Shown here: positions 55,833 through 63,410 of the stretch, one piece after another | Numbering within the stretch: the stretch's first letter is position 1 | Layout: every line of letters starts with the position of its first letter | Source: Parasphingopyxis sp. | GTDB taxonomy: Bacteria; Pseudomonadota; Alphaproteobacteria; Sphingomonadales; Sphingomonadaceae | DNA: 64,000 nucleotides | Assembly: GCF_028279465.1 (NCBI RefSeq) | Contig: NZ_JANQNS010000006.1 | Coordinates: forward strand, 1-64,000 | Reading direction: 5' to 3' | Position numbers and translations under genes: made by a program | Notes under the pieces: model-generated | Database searches by the model: none | What the model was told of the DNA's origin: nothing | What the model saw: only the letters and a program-made list of their open reading frames with translations

Positions 55833-56138
55833 CTAAAGCGGCGAGGGGGCGTCGAAATCCTCGTCGCGAATCTTGCGATGATGCGAGACGACTTCATCGA
55901 TGATGATGCGCAAAAACCGTTCGAGAAAATCGGGGCTGAGGCCGGTTTCGGACGCGAGCGTCTGAAGCCGTTCGACCTGGCGGCGCTCCCGGTCGGGATC
56001 GACCGGCGGCACTGCATTCTCCGCCTTCCAGCGGCCGACTTCGGTCGTGATCTTGAAGCGTTTAGCGAGGAGCGCGACCATCTGGCCGTCGATATCGTCA
56101 ATCTGGTCGCGCCAATGGGCGAGGGGGTCGTCGGTCAT
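55833..56138 (-). CDS. Chorismate mutase, AroQ type
   Basis: This 101-residue all-helical protein fits AroQ chorismate mutase: the helix RDQIDDIDGQMVALLAKR carries the catalytic arginine position, VGRWKAEN follows, DRERRQVERLQTLA is the middle helix, and the third helix ends with IDEVVSHHRKI. It converts chorismate to prephenate for Phe and Tyr. No prephenate dehydratase domain is fused. It is upstream of the DCC gene and divergent from the M15 peptidase gene. Confidence 0.86.
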   Translation of the reverse strand: MTDDPLAHWRDQIDDIDGQMVALLAKRFKITTEVGRWKAENAVPPVDPDRERRQVERLQTLASETGLSPDFLERFLRIIIDEVVSHHRKIRDEDFDAPSPL

Positions 56139-56281
56139 AGGTCGCTCCTGCTGCCGTCCCTTGTCGCGGCAAGGGACGGTCGATGCAAGCCATCTTCGCC
56201 GGACAATCAGTGTCGCTTGATATGTTGGATATCTTATTAGAGCAATATTTGCCTATTTGGTTATTCAACAGGAGACGGACT

Positions 56282-57058
56282 TTGATCGACGATCGCACGG
56301 TGCAGCGCGCACTCGCCAAAGGCGGATTTTACACAGGCGCGATCGACGGCCTCTATGGCGATGTTTCGCGCCGCGCCACGCGGAATGCGCTGATCGCGGA
56401 CGGCCATACCATCGCGCCATGGATCGATCCGCGCTGCCGCATCGCGCTGGAACAGGCGATCATGGCCGAGGCGGGGATCGAAACCGGCCCGATCGACGGC
56501 CTTGTCGGTCCGCAAACCCGGATCGCGCTGGAGCGGTGGCAGGACGGCCAGCGCACCGTCGAGCCGTCTCCCGTCGATATCGCGCACCAGCCCGACCGCT
56601 TCCCGCGCCAAAAGGATGTGCGCGCTTTCTATGGCGCACCGGGCCAGCACCAGACCAAGCTCGACCTCCCCTTCGCGATGCGACTCGCCTGGGATACCGA
56701 CACGATCGTCCGCCGCTTTTCGATCCACGAAAAAGTGCATGACAGCGCCGCGCGCGCCTTCGCCCGGATCCTCGATCATTATGGCGAAACGAAACTGCGC
56801 GCACTCGGCCTCGACCTGTTCGGCGGCTGCCTGAACGTGCGCAGAATGCGCGGCGGCACGGCGATGTCGATGCATAGCTGGGGCATGGCGATCGATTTCG
56901 ATCCCGCGCATAATGCCTTGCGCTGGAACCGCGACCGGGCGCGCATGGCGCGGCCCGCCTATGCGCGCTTTCTCGACATCTGGGAGGAGGAAGGCTGGGT
57001 CAGCCTGGGCCGCGAACGCAATTATGACTGGATGCACGTCCAGGCGGCGCGGCTCTAG
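56282..57058 (+). CDS. Peptidoglycan-binding M15 peptidase
   Basis: I choose the TTG at 56282 because AGGAGA lies six bases before it and the sequence upstream is AT-rich promoter-like DNA, giving 258 residues. An ATG at 56222 and another at 56183 are in frame but lack support. Residues 1-35 and 75-100 look like peptidoglycan-binding repeats (QRALAKGGFYTGAIDGLYG and GIETGPIDGLVGPQTR). The C-terminal part has the M15 D-Ala-D-Ala peptidase motifs SMHSWGMAIDFDP and YDWMHVQ. It would trim or turn over peptidoglycan. No signal peptide is seen with this start, and no phage gene is nearby. Confidence 0.78.
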   Translation: MIDDRTVQRALAKGGFYTGAIDGLYGDVSRRATRNALIADGHTIAPWIDPRCRIALEQAIMAEAGIETGPIDGLVGPQTRIALERWQDGQRTVEPSPVDIAHQPDRFPRQKDVRAFYGAPGQHQTKLDLPFAMRLAWDTDTIVRRFSIHEKVHDSAARAFARILDHYGETKLRALGLDLFGGCLNVRRMRGGTAMSMHSWGMAIDFDPAHNALRWNRDRARMARPAYARFLDIWEEEGWVSLGRERNYDWMHVQAARL

Positions 57059-57651
57059 GAGGGTTTTTGCCTTCGCCCGAACACGCGCTTCAGGACGCGG
57101 CCCGCCGCCCATAGCAGCCCGAGCGTAAACAGCAGGACCAGCGCGAATATGGCGACCGCCAGTCCCGGATTCGCGAGCGCCGCAACGGTCAGCCCGGCCG
57201 TCGCCACATCTTCCCCGGTGGAAACGACCACATTGCTGAACGGCTCGGGACTCGCATTGATCGCGGCCCGGCTGCTGGCCTTGGCGCCATGGCCGAGCAG
57301 CGCGCCCCCGCCGCCCAGGAGCAGCGCCACGATCTGCCAGGCCGGATCGTTCGCATCGACGATAGCGAGCGCCAGCAGCGCGCCGCCGACCGGCCGGATC
57401 AGCGTGTGCAGCCCGTCCCACAGGCTATCGAGCCAGGCGACCTTGTCGGCGAAGAACTCGACGACCAGACCGATTCCGGCCACACCGATGACCCAAGGAT
57501 TGGCGAGCGCGGCCAGCATCTCCAGATTTTCCGGCAGCGCGATCCAGCCCGTCCGCATCGCAAGGCCCGTCGCGAAGATCACGAAATAGAGCCGCCATCC
57601 GGCGAGCAGGCTGACCGATCCGGCCAGCGCGACAAGTTCCACAGCGCTCAT
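57055..57651 (-). CDS. DUF4126 membrane protein
   Basis: The start at 57651 (MSAVELVALAG) gives 198 residues; the frame is open to 57720 but overlaps the Nudix gene start. Four to five helices are predicted, with the DUF4126 patterns GWRLYFVIFATG, EFFADKVAWLDSLWDGLHTLIRP and GHGAKASSRAAINASPEPFSN. The family has no known function. It converges with the M15 gene, sharing four bases at the stops, and is divergent from the Nudix gene. Confidence 0.82.
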   Translation of the reverse strand: MSAVELVALAGSVSLLAGWRLYFVIFATGLAMRTGWIALPENLEMLAALANPWVIGVAGIGLVVEFFADKVAWLDSLWDGLHTLIRPVGGALLALAIVDANDPAWQIVALLLGGGGALLGHGAKASSRAAINASPEPFSNVVVSTGEDVATAGLTVAALANPGLAVAIFALVLLFTLGLLWAAGRVLKRVFGRRQKPS

Positions 57652-57698
57652 CGGCACGAATGCTGGCACAGCGCCGCACGAATGTGTAGGCACGGCGC

Positions 57699-58481
57699 AT
57701 GGATTTCGAGACCAATACAAATCCCGGTATTCCGGCCGCCACGCTGATTCTCATGCGCGATTCCGATGCGGGCGCACCCGATGTGCTGATGGTCGAGCGC
57801 GCCCGGAAAATGGCGTTCGCGGGCGGCGCGATGGTGTTTCCCGGCGGCCGGATCGACCCCGGCGATCATGCGATTGCCGAGAATGACGCGATCGTCCGCG
57901 GCGCGCCGGACGACTCTTTGCAGACCGCAGCGCGGATTGCGGCGATCCGCGAGACGCTGGAGGAGACAGGCATCGCCGTCGCCTTCGATCCGCTGCCCGA
58001 TCATGGCGCGACCGTGCAGCTGCGCGAAGCATTGCATGAAGAGAGCGATTTCGGCGCGATGCTCGCGAGCGGCGGCTGGCAGCTCGATCTCGATCTGCTG
58101 ACGCCCTGGGCGCGCTGGATGCCGAATTTCAAGCAGGAGCGCAACTTCGACACCTGGTTCTTCGTCGCCCGCGCGCCGGCGCTGGCGAAGAACAAGGCCG
58201 ATGGCGGCGAGAGCGTATCGAGCCGCTGGACCGCCGCGCAGCAGGTGATCGACGAGGCTGAGGCCGGGAAATGCTCGATCATCTTCCCGACGCACCGCAA
58301 TCTCGAGCGGCTCGCCCGCCTTGAAAGCTATGAAGAAACGCGCGTGCATGCCGAGGCGCATGCGGTGAAGATGATCACGCCCTGGGTCGAGGATCGTGAC
58401 GGCGAGAAATTCCTCTGCATTCCCGAAGACGCCGGCTATCCGGTGACGGCCGAAAAGGTGACGCGGATGATTCGCGGCTGA
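57699..58481 (+). CDS. Nudix hydrolase
   Basis: This 260-residue protein has a Nudix box spread over the pattern GGRIDPGD and AAIRETLEETGIAV, in which REtxEE is intact though an insertion separates it from the first glycine. It resembles the NUDT19/RPP-like group that hydrolyses CoA or nucleotide diphosphates, judging from length and the C-terminal WTAAQQVIDEAEAGK. The substrate is not proven. It is divergent from the DUF4126 gene. Confidence 0.85.
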   Translation: MDFETNTNPGIPAATLILMRDSDAGAPDVLMVERARKMAFAGGAMVFPGGRIDPGDHAIAENDAIVRGAPDDSLQTAARIAAIRETLEETGIAVAFDPLPDHGATVQLREALHEESDFGAMLASGGWQLDLDLLTPWARWMPNFKQERNFDTWFFVARAPALAKNKADGGESVSSRWTAAQQVIDEAEAGKCSIIFPTHRNLERLARLESYEETRVHAEAHAVKMITPWVEDRDGEKFLCIPEDAGYPVTAEKVTRMIRG

Positions 58482-58545
58482 GACTTCACGCGGCGTTCAG
58501 GACGATAGCGCGAAACGCCCTCATGCCGATTTTCCGGAGACTTTG

Positions 58546-59166
58546 ATGCGACCGATCCGATACCTGCCCGCGCTGCTGCTCAGCTGCATCGCCCTTCCCG
58601 CCGCCGCTCAGGACATGGCCGACGGGCCGACCGAGATGCCGCAGGGCACCTATATGGTCTTTGCCGACGAGGCCGGATCGGCCTTCGCAACCTATAATCC
58701 GGCACTGGCCGAAACCGGCGTCTGGCCGCTCAGCTTTTTCTATTTTCAGGCGGGCACGCTGGCGGGCACCGCGCGCATGTCGGCCAGCCCGCAATGCGAT
58801 CAGGGCATTGTGCGCGGCCGGCTGACCCATGCCATGGGACCGGACGGCGCGGTGATGGAGCTGCCGCAGAGTGCCGAGATGCCGTCCTTCTCATTCGACC
58901 GTGCGGGCGGTGGCGGCGATCAGGCGATTGTCGATTTCATCTGCGGCTCCGTGCAGGACCGGCTGATCCAGGCGCAGACGCCCGTATATAATAGCCTCGA
59001 AGCGACGGCCAACAGCTATGCGCAGCTGCGCGCGCTCGGCCTTGACGGTCCGCTTGCACAAAGCCTCGCGATCCGCGACCGCGAGGCGGCCGAGCCGCTG
59101 ATCGGCACGGCCGTGCCCGAGGCGCTGCGCGATCAGGTGCGTGCGCTGATCGATCCCCGGCACTAG
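58546..59166 (+). CDS. Secreted protein of unknown function
   Basis: The ATG at 58546 with GGAGA upstream is chosen over the TTG just before it, giving 206 residues. A signal peptide ends near LPAAAQ. The mature part has a beta-rich N-terminal half with two cysteines (SPQCDQG and FICGS) and a helical C-terminal half (VPEALRDQVRAL). I recognise no family. It may be a periplasmic protein of the envelope. It lies 65 bases after the Nudix gene. Confidence 0.62.
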   Translation: MRPIRYLPALLLSCIALPAAAQDMADGPTEMPQGTYMVFADEAGSAFATYNPALAETGVWPLSFFYFQAGTLAGTARMSASPQCDQGIVRGRLTHAMGPDGAVMELPQSAEMPSFSFDRAGGGGDQAIVDFICGSVQDRLIQAQTPVYNSLEATANSYAQLRALGLDGPLAQSLAIRDREAAEPLIGTAVPEALRDQVRALIDPRH

Positions 59167-59181
59167 GCCGGAGCCGTACCG

Positions 59182-60006
59182 CTATGTTGCCACCGCACCG
59201 CCCGGATAGGCGATAAGGATCGTGCCCGCATGGCTGAGATCGGCCGCGCCATCGGTAAGCCATACGGTACCCGGCGCCAGCTTTGCATCGCCAAACGCCC
59301 CTTCGCCCGCGAGCGGGATCAGCCAGTGCGGCCGCTCGAGCGACGCGGCAAGCGTCCGCTCCGTCGTGCCGGTCCAGCGCTCGAGCACGAATTTCCGACC
59401 CGCCGCCAATATCTCCCGCCCCGGCGAGACCATGCCCGGCGCATCGGGGGCGGCCCAGGGCCCCGGATGCGCGACGGCCACGGCATCGTCGAGATGCAGG
59501 TCGCGCGGCCGCCCATAATCGTAAAGCCGATAGGTGAGATCGATATTCTGCTGCACTTCGAGCAAGGTCACGCCCGCGCCGATCGCGTGGATGGTGCCGG
59601 CCGGCAGGTAGAACAGGTCTCCGGCCGTGACCGGCCTCCAGTCGAGCATCGCCTCGACCGAGCCATCCAGCGCGGCGCGTCTGAGCTGCTCGGCATCCAC
59701 CGTCTCGACCAAGCCGATGCCGATCTGCGCCCCGGGGTCCGCATCGAGGATCAGCCAGCATTCTTCCTTGCCGTAGCGATGCCCGCGTGCTTGCGCCGCG
59801 GTATCGTCCGGATGGACCTGCACCGAGAGCTTCGCGCTCGTGAACAGATATTTGACGAGCAGTTCAGGTGCCGTGCCATCCGGCGTTTCGAACCAGATTT
59901 CGCCGATCGGTTCCGCATCAGGCGCGGGATCGGCGAAACCGAGGCCGAGTCTGTGCCGGCCCCAGACCTTCTCGATGGCCCGTTCGGTCAGTCTGGTCGC
60001 GGACAT
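59182..60006 (-). CDS. manA: Class I mannose-6-phosphate isomerase
   Basis: This 274-residue cupin enzyme interconverts fructose-6-phosphate and mannose-6-phosphate, feeding GDP-mannose. Metal-binding residues are seen in SVQVHPDD, GKEECWLILD and FYLPAGTIHAIG, and LLEVQQNIDLTYRLYDYGR is the conserved stretch of the family. With the guanylyltransferase gene at 29440 it gives the two ends of the GDP-mannose route, though phosphomannomutase is not in the window. Confidence 0.9.
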   Translation of the reverse strand: MSATRLTERAIEKVWGRHRLGLGFADPAPDAEPIGEIWFETPDGTAPELLVKYLFTSAKLSVQVHPDDTAAQARGHRYGKEECWLILDADPGAQIGIGLVETVDAEQLRRAALDGSVEAMLDWRPVTAGDLFYLPAGTIHAIGAGVTLLEVQQNIDLTYRLYDYGRPRDLHLDDAVAVAHPGPWAAPDAPGMVSPGREILAAGRKFVLERWTGTTERTLAASLERPHWLIPLAGEGAFGDAKLAPGTVWLTDGAADLSHAGTILIAYPGGAVAT

Positions 60007-60030
60007 AGCCGATACTCTTCCGTTGCACGC

Positions 60031-60219
60031 ATGAAGCGGCTTATGGATGAAAAAGCGGCGAAAGGCATCAGCAATGCGGACGATAACGGGACTGGCGATA
60101 CCAGCACTGTTCTTCGCCGCCAGGCTCTATATCGCCCATTAAGCCCGGGCGCGCGTGCCGATCATTTCCTTCTGGACCAGACCGACCGCGGACGGTTCCG
60201 CCGGGTGCTTTGCCGTTAG
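60031..60219 (+). CDS. Possible small ORF
   Basis: A 62-codon frame (MKRLMDEKAAKG to RRVLCR) runs between the isomerase start and the converging hypothetical gene and shares its stop with that gene's stop, as other true gene pairs here do. It has no ribosome site, contains rare codons and is in frame with a long shadow ORF opposite the isomerase gene. I see no family. It is listed as a candidate only. Confidence 0.25.
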   Translation: MKRLMDEKAAKGISNADDNGTGDTSTVLRRQALYRPLSPGARADHFLLDQTDRGRFRRVLCR

Positions 60220-60668
60220 CTTCCGACGCGGCCCTCTTCGACGACCGTCATCTCGCCGCCGGAGTGATGAAAGGCATTATATTCGACGATATCGTTAAGC
60301 CGGTCGTCGCTGCGCGCCAGCGCTTCGGCACGCGTATCGCCGAAACCGAAACCGATCAGGGTGCGGACCCGGCCATTATATTCAACGCCGCCTGCGACCA
60401 CGACATAGTGGCCGGCGCCGCTATAGGTCTGGCAGATAATGCGGCCGGGATCGCGATTGCGTTCGCGCAGCTCGTTTTCGGCCGCTTCGCGCAACAAAGA
60501 ACCGTCGACATCGCCGGCCTCGGACTTGGCGACCGCATAATCGTCGAAGCTGAGAATGCCGTTGCGGTCTTCATTCGACGCTATGCAACCGGCAATCGTG
60601 CCCGCGGACGCCGGGACGGCGGTGGCCATGGCGATGGCTGGGATGCTGAATGTGATGAACGATTTCAT
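60216..60668 (-). CDS. Small secreted protein of unknown function
   Basis: This 150-residue protein has a signal peptide (cleavage near PASAG). The mature protein is acidic, with repeated Asp/Glu segments (SNEDRNGILSFDDY, which loosely recalls a calcium loop) and a Gly-rich VGFGFGDTRAEALARSDD. Two cysteines could form a disulfide. I recognise no family. Its ATG follows GGGAG within a leader hairpin. It is read after the hypothetical gene at 60746. Confidence 0.6.
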   Translation of the reverse strand: MKSFITFSIPAIAMATAVPASAGTIAGCIASNEDRNGILSFDDYAVAKSEAGDVDGSLLREAAENELRERNRDPGRIICQTYSGAGHYVVVAGGVEYNGRVRTLIGFGFGDTRAEALARSDDRLNDIVEYNAFHHSGGEMTVVEEGRVGS

Positions 60669-60677
60669 GGCTCTACT

Positions 60678-60700
60678 CCCGAAAACCCTATGCTTTCGGG
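60678..60700 (-). promoter_or_regulatory. Leader hairpin over the ribosome site
   Basis: CCCGAAA and TTTCGGG pair around nine bases, ten bases before the ATG at 60668. The GGGAG ribosome site partly overlaps one arm, so the hairpin could limit translation. A TATGAT-like -10 lies further upstream (60704-60709). Confidence 0.4.
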
Positions 60701-60745
60701 CGTATCATAGAACAAATTTCTCCGAATCGGAAGCGCGCTGACGGC

Positions 60746-61297
60746 CTAGTGCGGCACGGCGTTTTCCGGAACCTTCTCGACCCAGTCCGGATAGAAGGCC
60801 GGGGCACGGTTCGACCAGCCCGGCGCGGTCGCCGCAGCTTCGCTGATCGATTGCAGCAATATGCGCCGGCGCTCGGGATGGATATGGGGCAGCGCGGCCG
60901 CCGCGCAGAAGGAACCGGGCAGCCAGGGCCGGACATAGGGGCCGAGCAGCCGCTCATAGAGGAACCGATAGGCGGAGAAGGTCGGCAGCCTGTCCTGCCC
61001 GAGATCGAAGGCCGACACCGTGACCAGCGGGCCCATGAACGGCTCGACCGCATCGAGGCCGCTATCGTCGGGAATGGTCTCGCGAATATCGTCGAGCCGC
61101 TTGTAAACGCTGGACTGCGCCTTGATCGCCGCAGCTTCGACCATGTCGCGCGACCATTTGCGGATCGCGTCGCGTCGTTCGAGACCGACATCGAGCGAGC
61201 GGCGGACATAACGCTGGGTCGATGCTTCGAACGACGCGAACTCCTTCATCTCGGCAAGCGCCATCGCGCCGGGCTGGGGAGTGTTGGTCTTCGTCAT
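60746..61297 (-). CDS. Hypothetical protein
   Basis: The ATG at 61297 with GGAGG upstream gives 183 residues. It is helical in the first 100 residues (MKEFASFEASTQRYVRRSLDVGLERRDAIRKWSRDM) and has a proline-rich LGPYVRPWLPGSF. No signal, helices spanning the membrane or known motif are seen. The helix-rich N-terminal half slightly recalls phasins, but this is not supported further. A role is not known. Confidence 0.55.
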   Translation of the reverse strand: MTKTNTPQPGAMALAEMKEFASFEASTQRYVRRSLDVGLERRDAIRKWSRDMVEAAAIKAQSSVYKRLDDIRETIPDDSGLDAVEPFMGPLVTVSAFDLGQDRLPTFSAYRFLYERLLGPYVRPWLPGSFCAAAALPHIHPERRRILLQSISEAAATAPGWSNRAPAFYPDWVEKVPENAVPH

Positions 61298-61493
61298 CGA
61301 ACCCTCCGGTCCGTTGTTGATCCGTGAGCCGATTATGGCACGCAACAGGTTGACGAAGCGTTAACCATAAGCCGCTGTAGCGCCTCTTGAATCACTTATG
61401 TTGCAGCGCATCAACCGTCTTTTGTAATTTTATGTGGATTCAAGCAATATTGTTGCACGAAAACACCGGCTAAGTCGTTTTCGGCCCGGAAAT

Positions 61494-61838
61494 CTAGGCC
61501 GCCGCGCGCTCCGGCCCCAGCAGCAGGACGCGCACATCGCCCTTCGCCGAGTAGCTGACGATCAGCAGATAAGTCGCCAGGAACAACATGCCGCCGAAAA
61601 AGGCGGGAATTGCGAGAATGAGTCCCGTCACGCTGAATTGGTGCCGCCAGGCGACCCAGAGCGCGGACAGCGCGAGGAAAGTGGCAAAATCGACATTGAA
61701 CTGGCCCGGCCAGCCAAAGGCGAGAATATCGCCAAAGAAATCGGAAAACAGATTGGCGCCGTGATTGGCGATGACGGGCGCGGTATAGCCCACAATTATC
61801 ACGAGAAACACGATCAGCAGCAAGCGGAATGCGGTCAT
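61494..61838 (-). CDS. Hypothetical membrane protein
   Basis: The ATG at 61838 with GGAGGA upstream gives 114 residues with three predicted membrane helices (about 5-22, 46-63, 71-97). I recognise no family. It is a single gene between the hypothetical gene at 60746 and the LytS-type kinase gene. An ATG at 61868 is in frame but lacks a ribosome site. Confidence 0.6.
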   Translation of the reverse strand: MTAFRLLLIVFLVIIVGYTAPVIANHGANLFSDFFGDILAFGWPGQFNVDFATFLALSALWVAWRHQFSVTGLILAIPAFFGGMLFLATYLLIVSYSAKGDVRVLLLGPERAAA

Positions 61839-62088
61839 AATGTCCTCCGGAATCGGTGCGTGAAACAACCGCTAGGTCCCGCCGAACGGCGATTCAACTA
61901 CCTCGCGGGTAAAGGCACCGCCGCATTCGGCCCCATAAGCGCGTGGTACGGGACTCACGCGAATCCATCGGTATCCGGCGCTTCGGGGCCGCATATTTCG
62001 ACGAACGTATCGACAAAGCGCTATGGCCGTTCGACTGGAAGCGCGCCACGGCGAGACGGATCGCGTTCCAGCCGCTACAAGACGCCTC

Positions 62089-63231
62089 ATGGACGGCAGA
62101 TCGCTCGACATTTCGCGCAATGCGGCAATCGGACACCGGCTGGGGCTGGTGTCGGTGCTCGGGCTATGGGGATTCTATTTCGTCGTCGTGACGATCCGCG
62201 CCGCGGTCATGGCCTATCCGGGCCAGTTCGAAATGCTGATCTACCGGATATTCGTGATCGGCTTTGCGATCGGCCTCACCTTCCTGCTCTATCTGTTCCT
62301 CGAACGGTTCGCCGACCGGCCGTTGCGCTGGCGCATCCCGATTGCCTTCGCCGCCGCGCTGCCCTTCGCCGCCGCGATCGCCGCATTCAATTTTTACGTG
62401 TTCGAGGTGCTCGATCCGCTGCAGATATTCAAGGGCGAAGAGTGGGAAGAACAGCGCGAGATGATCGAGGAGTTCCAGGCGCGCGATCCGCTGGCCATGT
62501 GGCGCGGCTTCGCCGAGGCCGTGCTGTCGCGATATTTTGTCGTGATCGCCTGGGCGCTGCTCTATATGGCGCTCGGCTATGCGCAGATCGTGCGCCAAGC
62601 CGAACGTCGCGCCGCGATCTTCGCGCAGGAGGCGCAGACCGCCCAACTCCGCGCGCTGCGCTATCAGGTCAATCCGCATTTCCTGTTCAATACGCTCAAC
62701 GTCCTTTCCTCGCTCGTCATGCGCGACCGGCGCGACGAGGCGGAGAAGATGATACTCAACCTCTCCACCTTCTACCGCACGAGCCTGACCGCCGAGCCGG
62801 CCGACGATGTCGCGCTGGAAGAAGAGATCCGGCTGCAGCGTCTCTATCTCGATATCGAGGCCGTAAGGTTCCCCGAGCGGTTGATCGTCGACATTGAAAT
62901 CCCAAAGTCGCTGAACGGCTGCTGCGTGCCCGCGCTGATCCTGCAGCCGATCGTCGAGAATGCGATCAAATATGGCGTGTCGCGCGTACGCCGCCCGGTG
63001 ACGGTGTCGATCCATGCGCGCGCGGAGAATGGCAAACTCATCATCACCGTATCCGACGATGGCGATCCCCTGCCCGACGATGCGCCGCACGGCACCGGGG
63101 TCGGCCTCAACAATGTCTATGAGCGGCTCGACGCACGCTATGGCGACGAGAGCAACGTCACATGGGGGCCGATGGACGGCGGCGGGTTCGCCGTGACACT
63201 CGAACTGCCCATCAACAAAGAGACGTGCTGA
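62089..63231 (+). CDS. LytS/YehU-type sensor histidine kinase
   Basis: From the ATG at 62089 it has 380 residues; ATG 62023 is a less likely alternative and neither has a strong ribosome site. Four helices (to about residue 180) precede a His_kinase domain with H197 in RYQVNPHFLFNTLNVLSSL, the N box LQPIVENAIKYGV and the G box GTGVGLNNVYERL. It belongs to the LytS family and would phosphorylate the LytTR regulator that follows. The element copy B begins at the second base after its stop. Confidence 0.92.
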   Translation: MDGRSLDISRNAAIGHRLGLVSVLGLWGFYFVVVTIRAAVMAYPGQFEMLIYRIFVIGFAIGLTFLLYLFLERFADRPLRWRIPIAFAAALPFAAAIAAFNFYVFEVLDPLQIFKGEEWEEQREMIEEFQARDPLAMWRGFAEAVLSRYFVVIAWALLYMALGYAQIVRQAERRAAIFAQEAQTAQLRALRYQVNPHFLFNTLNVLSSLVMRDRRDEAEKMILNLSTFYRTSLTAEPADDVALEEEIRLQRLYLDIEAVRFPERLIVDIEIPKSLNGCCVPALILQPIVENAIKYGVSRVRRPVTVSIHARAENGKLIITVSDDGDPLPDDAPHGTGVGLNNVYERLDARYGDESNVTWGPMDGGGFAVTLELPINKETC

Positions 63232-63232
63232 T

Positions 63233-63370
63233 TTTGTCAGACCTTCGCTTCGCTCAGGCGCGGCACCAGCCCGCTCCCCCTCCCGACCTCCCAATCAGGG
63301 TATACTCGTGGGAGGTCGGGAGGGGGAGCGGGCTGGTGCCGCGATTTTCCGCCAGGAAAATTCTGACAAA
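63233..63370. repeat. Palindromic element, copy B, between kinase and regulator genes
   Basis: The ends TTTGTCAGA and TCTGACAAA are perfect 9-bp inverted repeats. A perfect 34-bp inverted repeat (63260-63293 and 63309-63342) encloses a 15-nt loop, as in copy A. The right small hairpin is ATTTTCC/GGAAAAT, which keeps pairing despite two base changes from copy A. The element begins one base after the kinase stop and ends 40 bases before the regulator ATG. It encodes no protein. Confidence 0.88.
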
Positions 63371-63410
63371 CAACTCAGAAACACATGCACTCCAACGGAC
63401 TTCCAGCACC

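Noticed and set aside
56282-57058. Prophage endolysin for the M15 peptidase
   Set aside because: The domain layout resembles lysins, but no phage gene, holin or att site is nearby.
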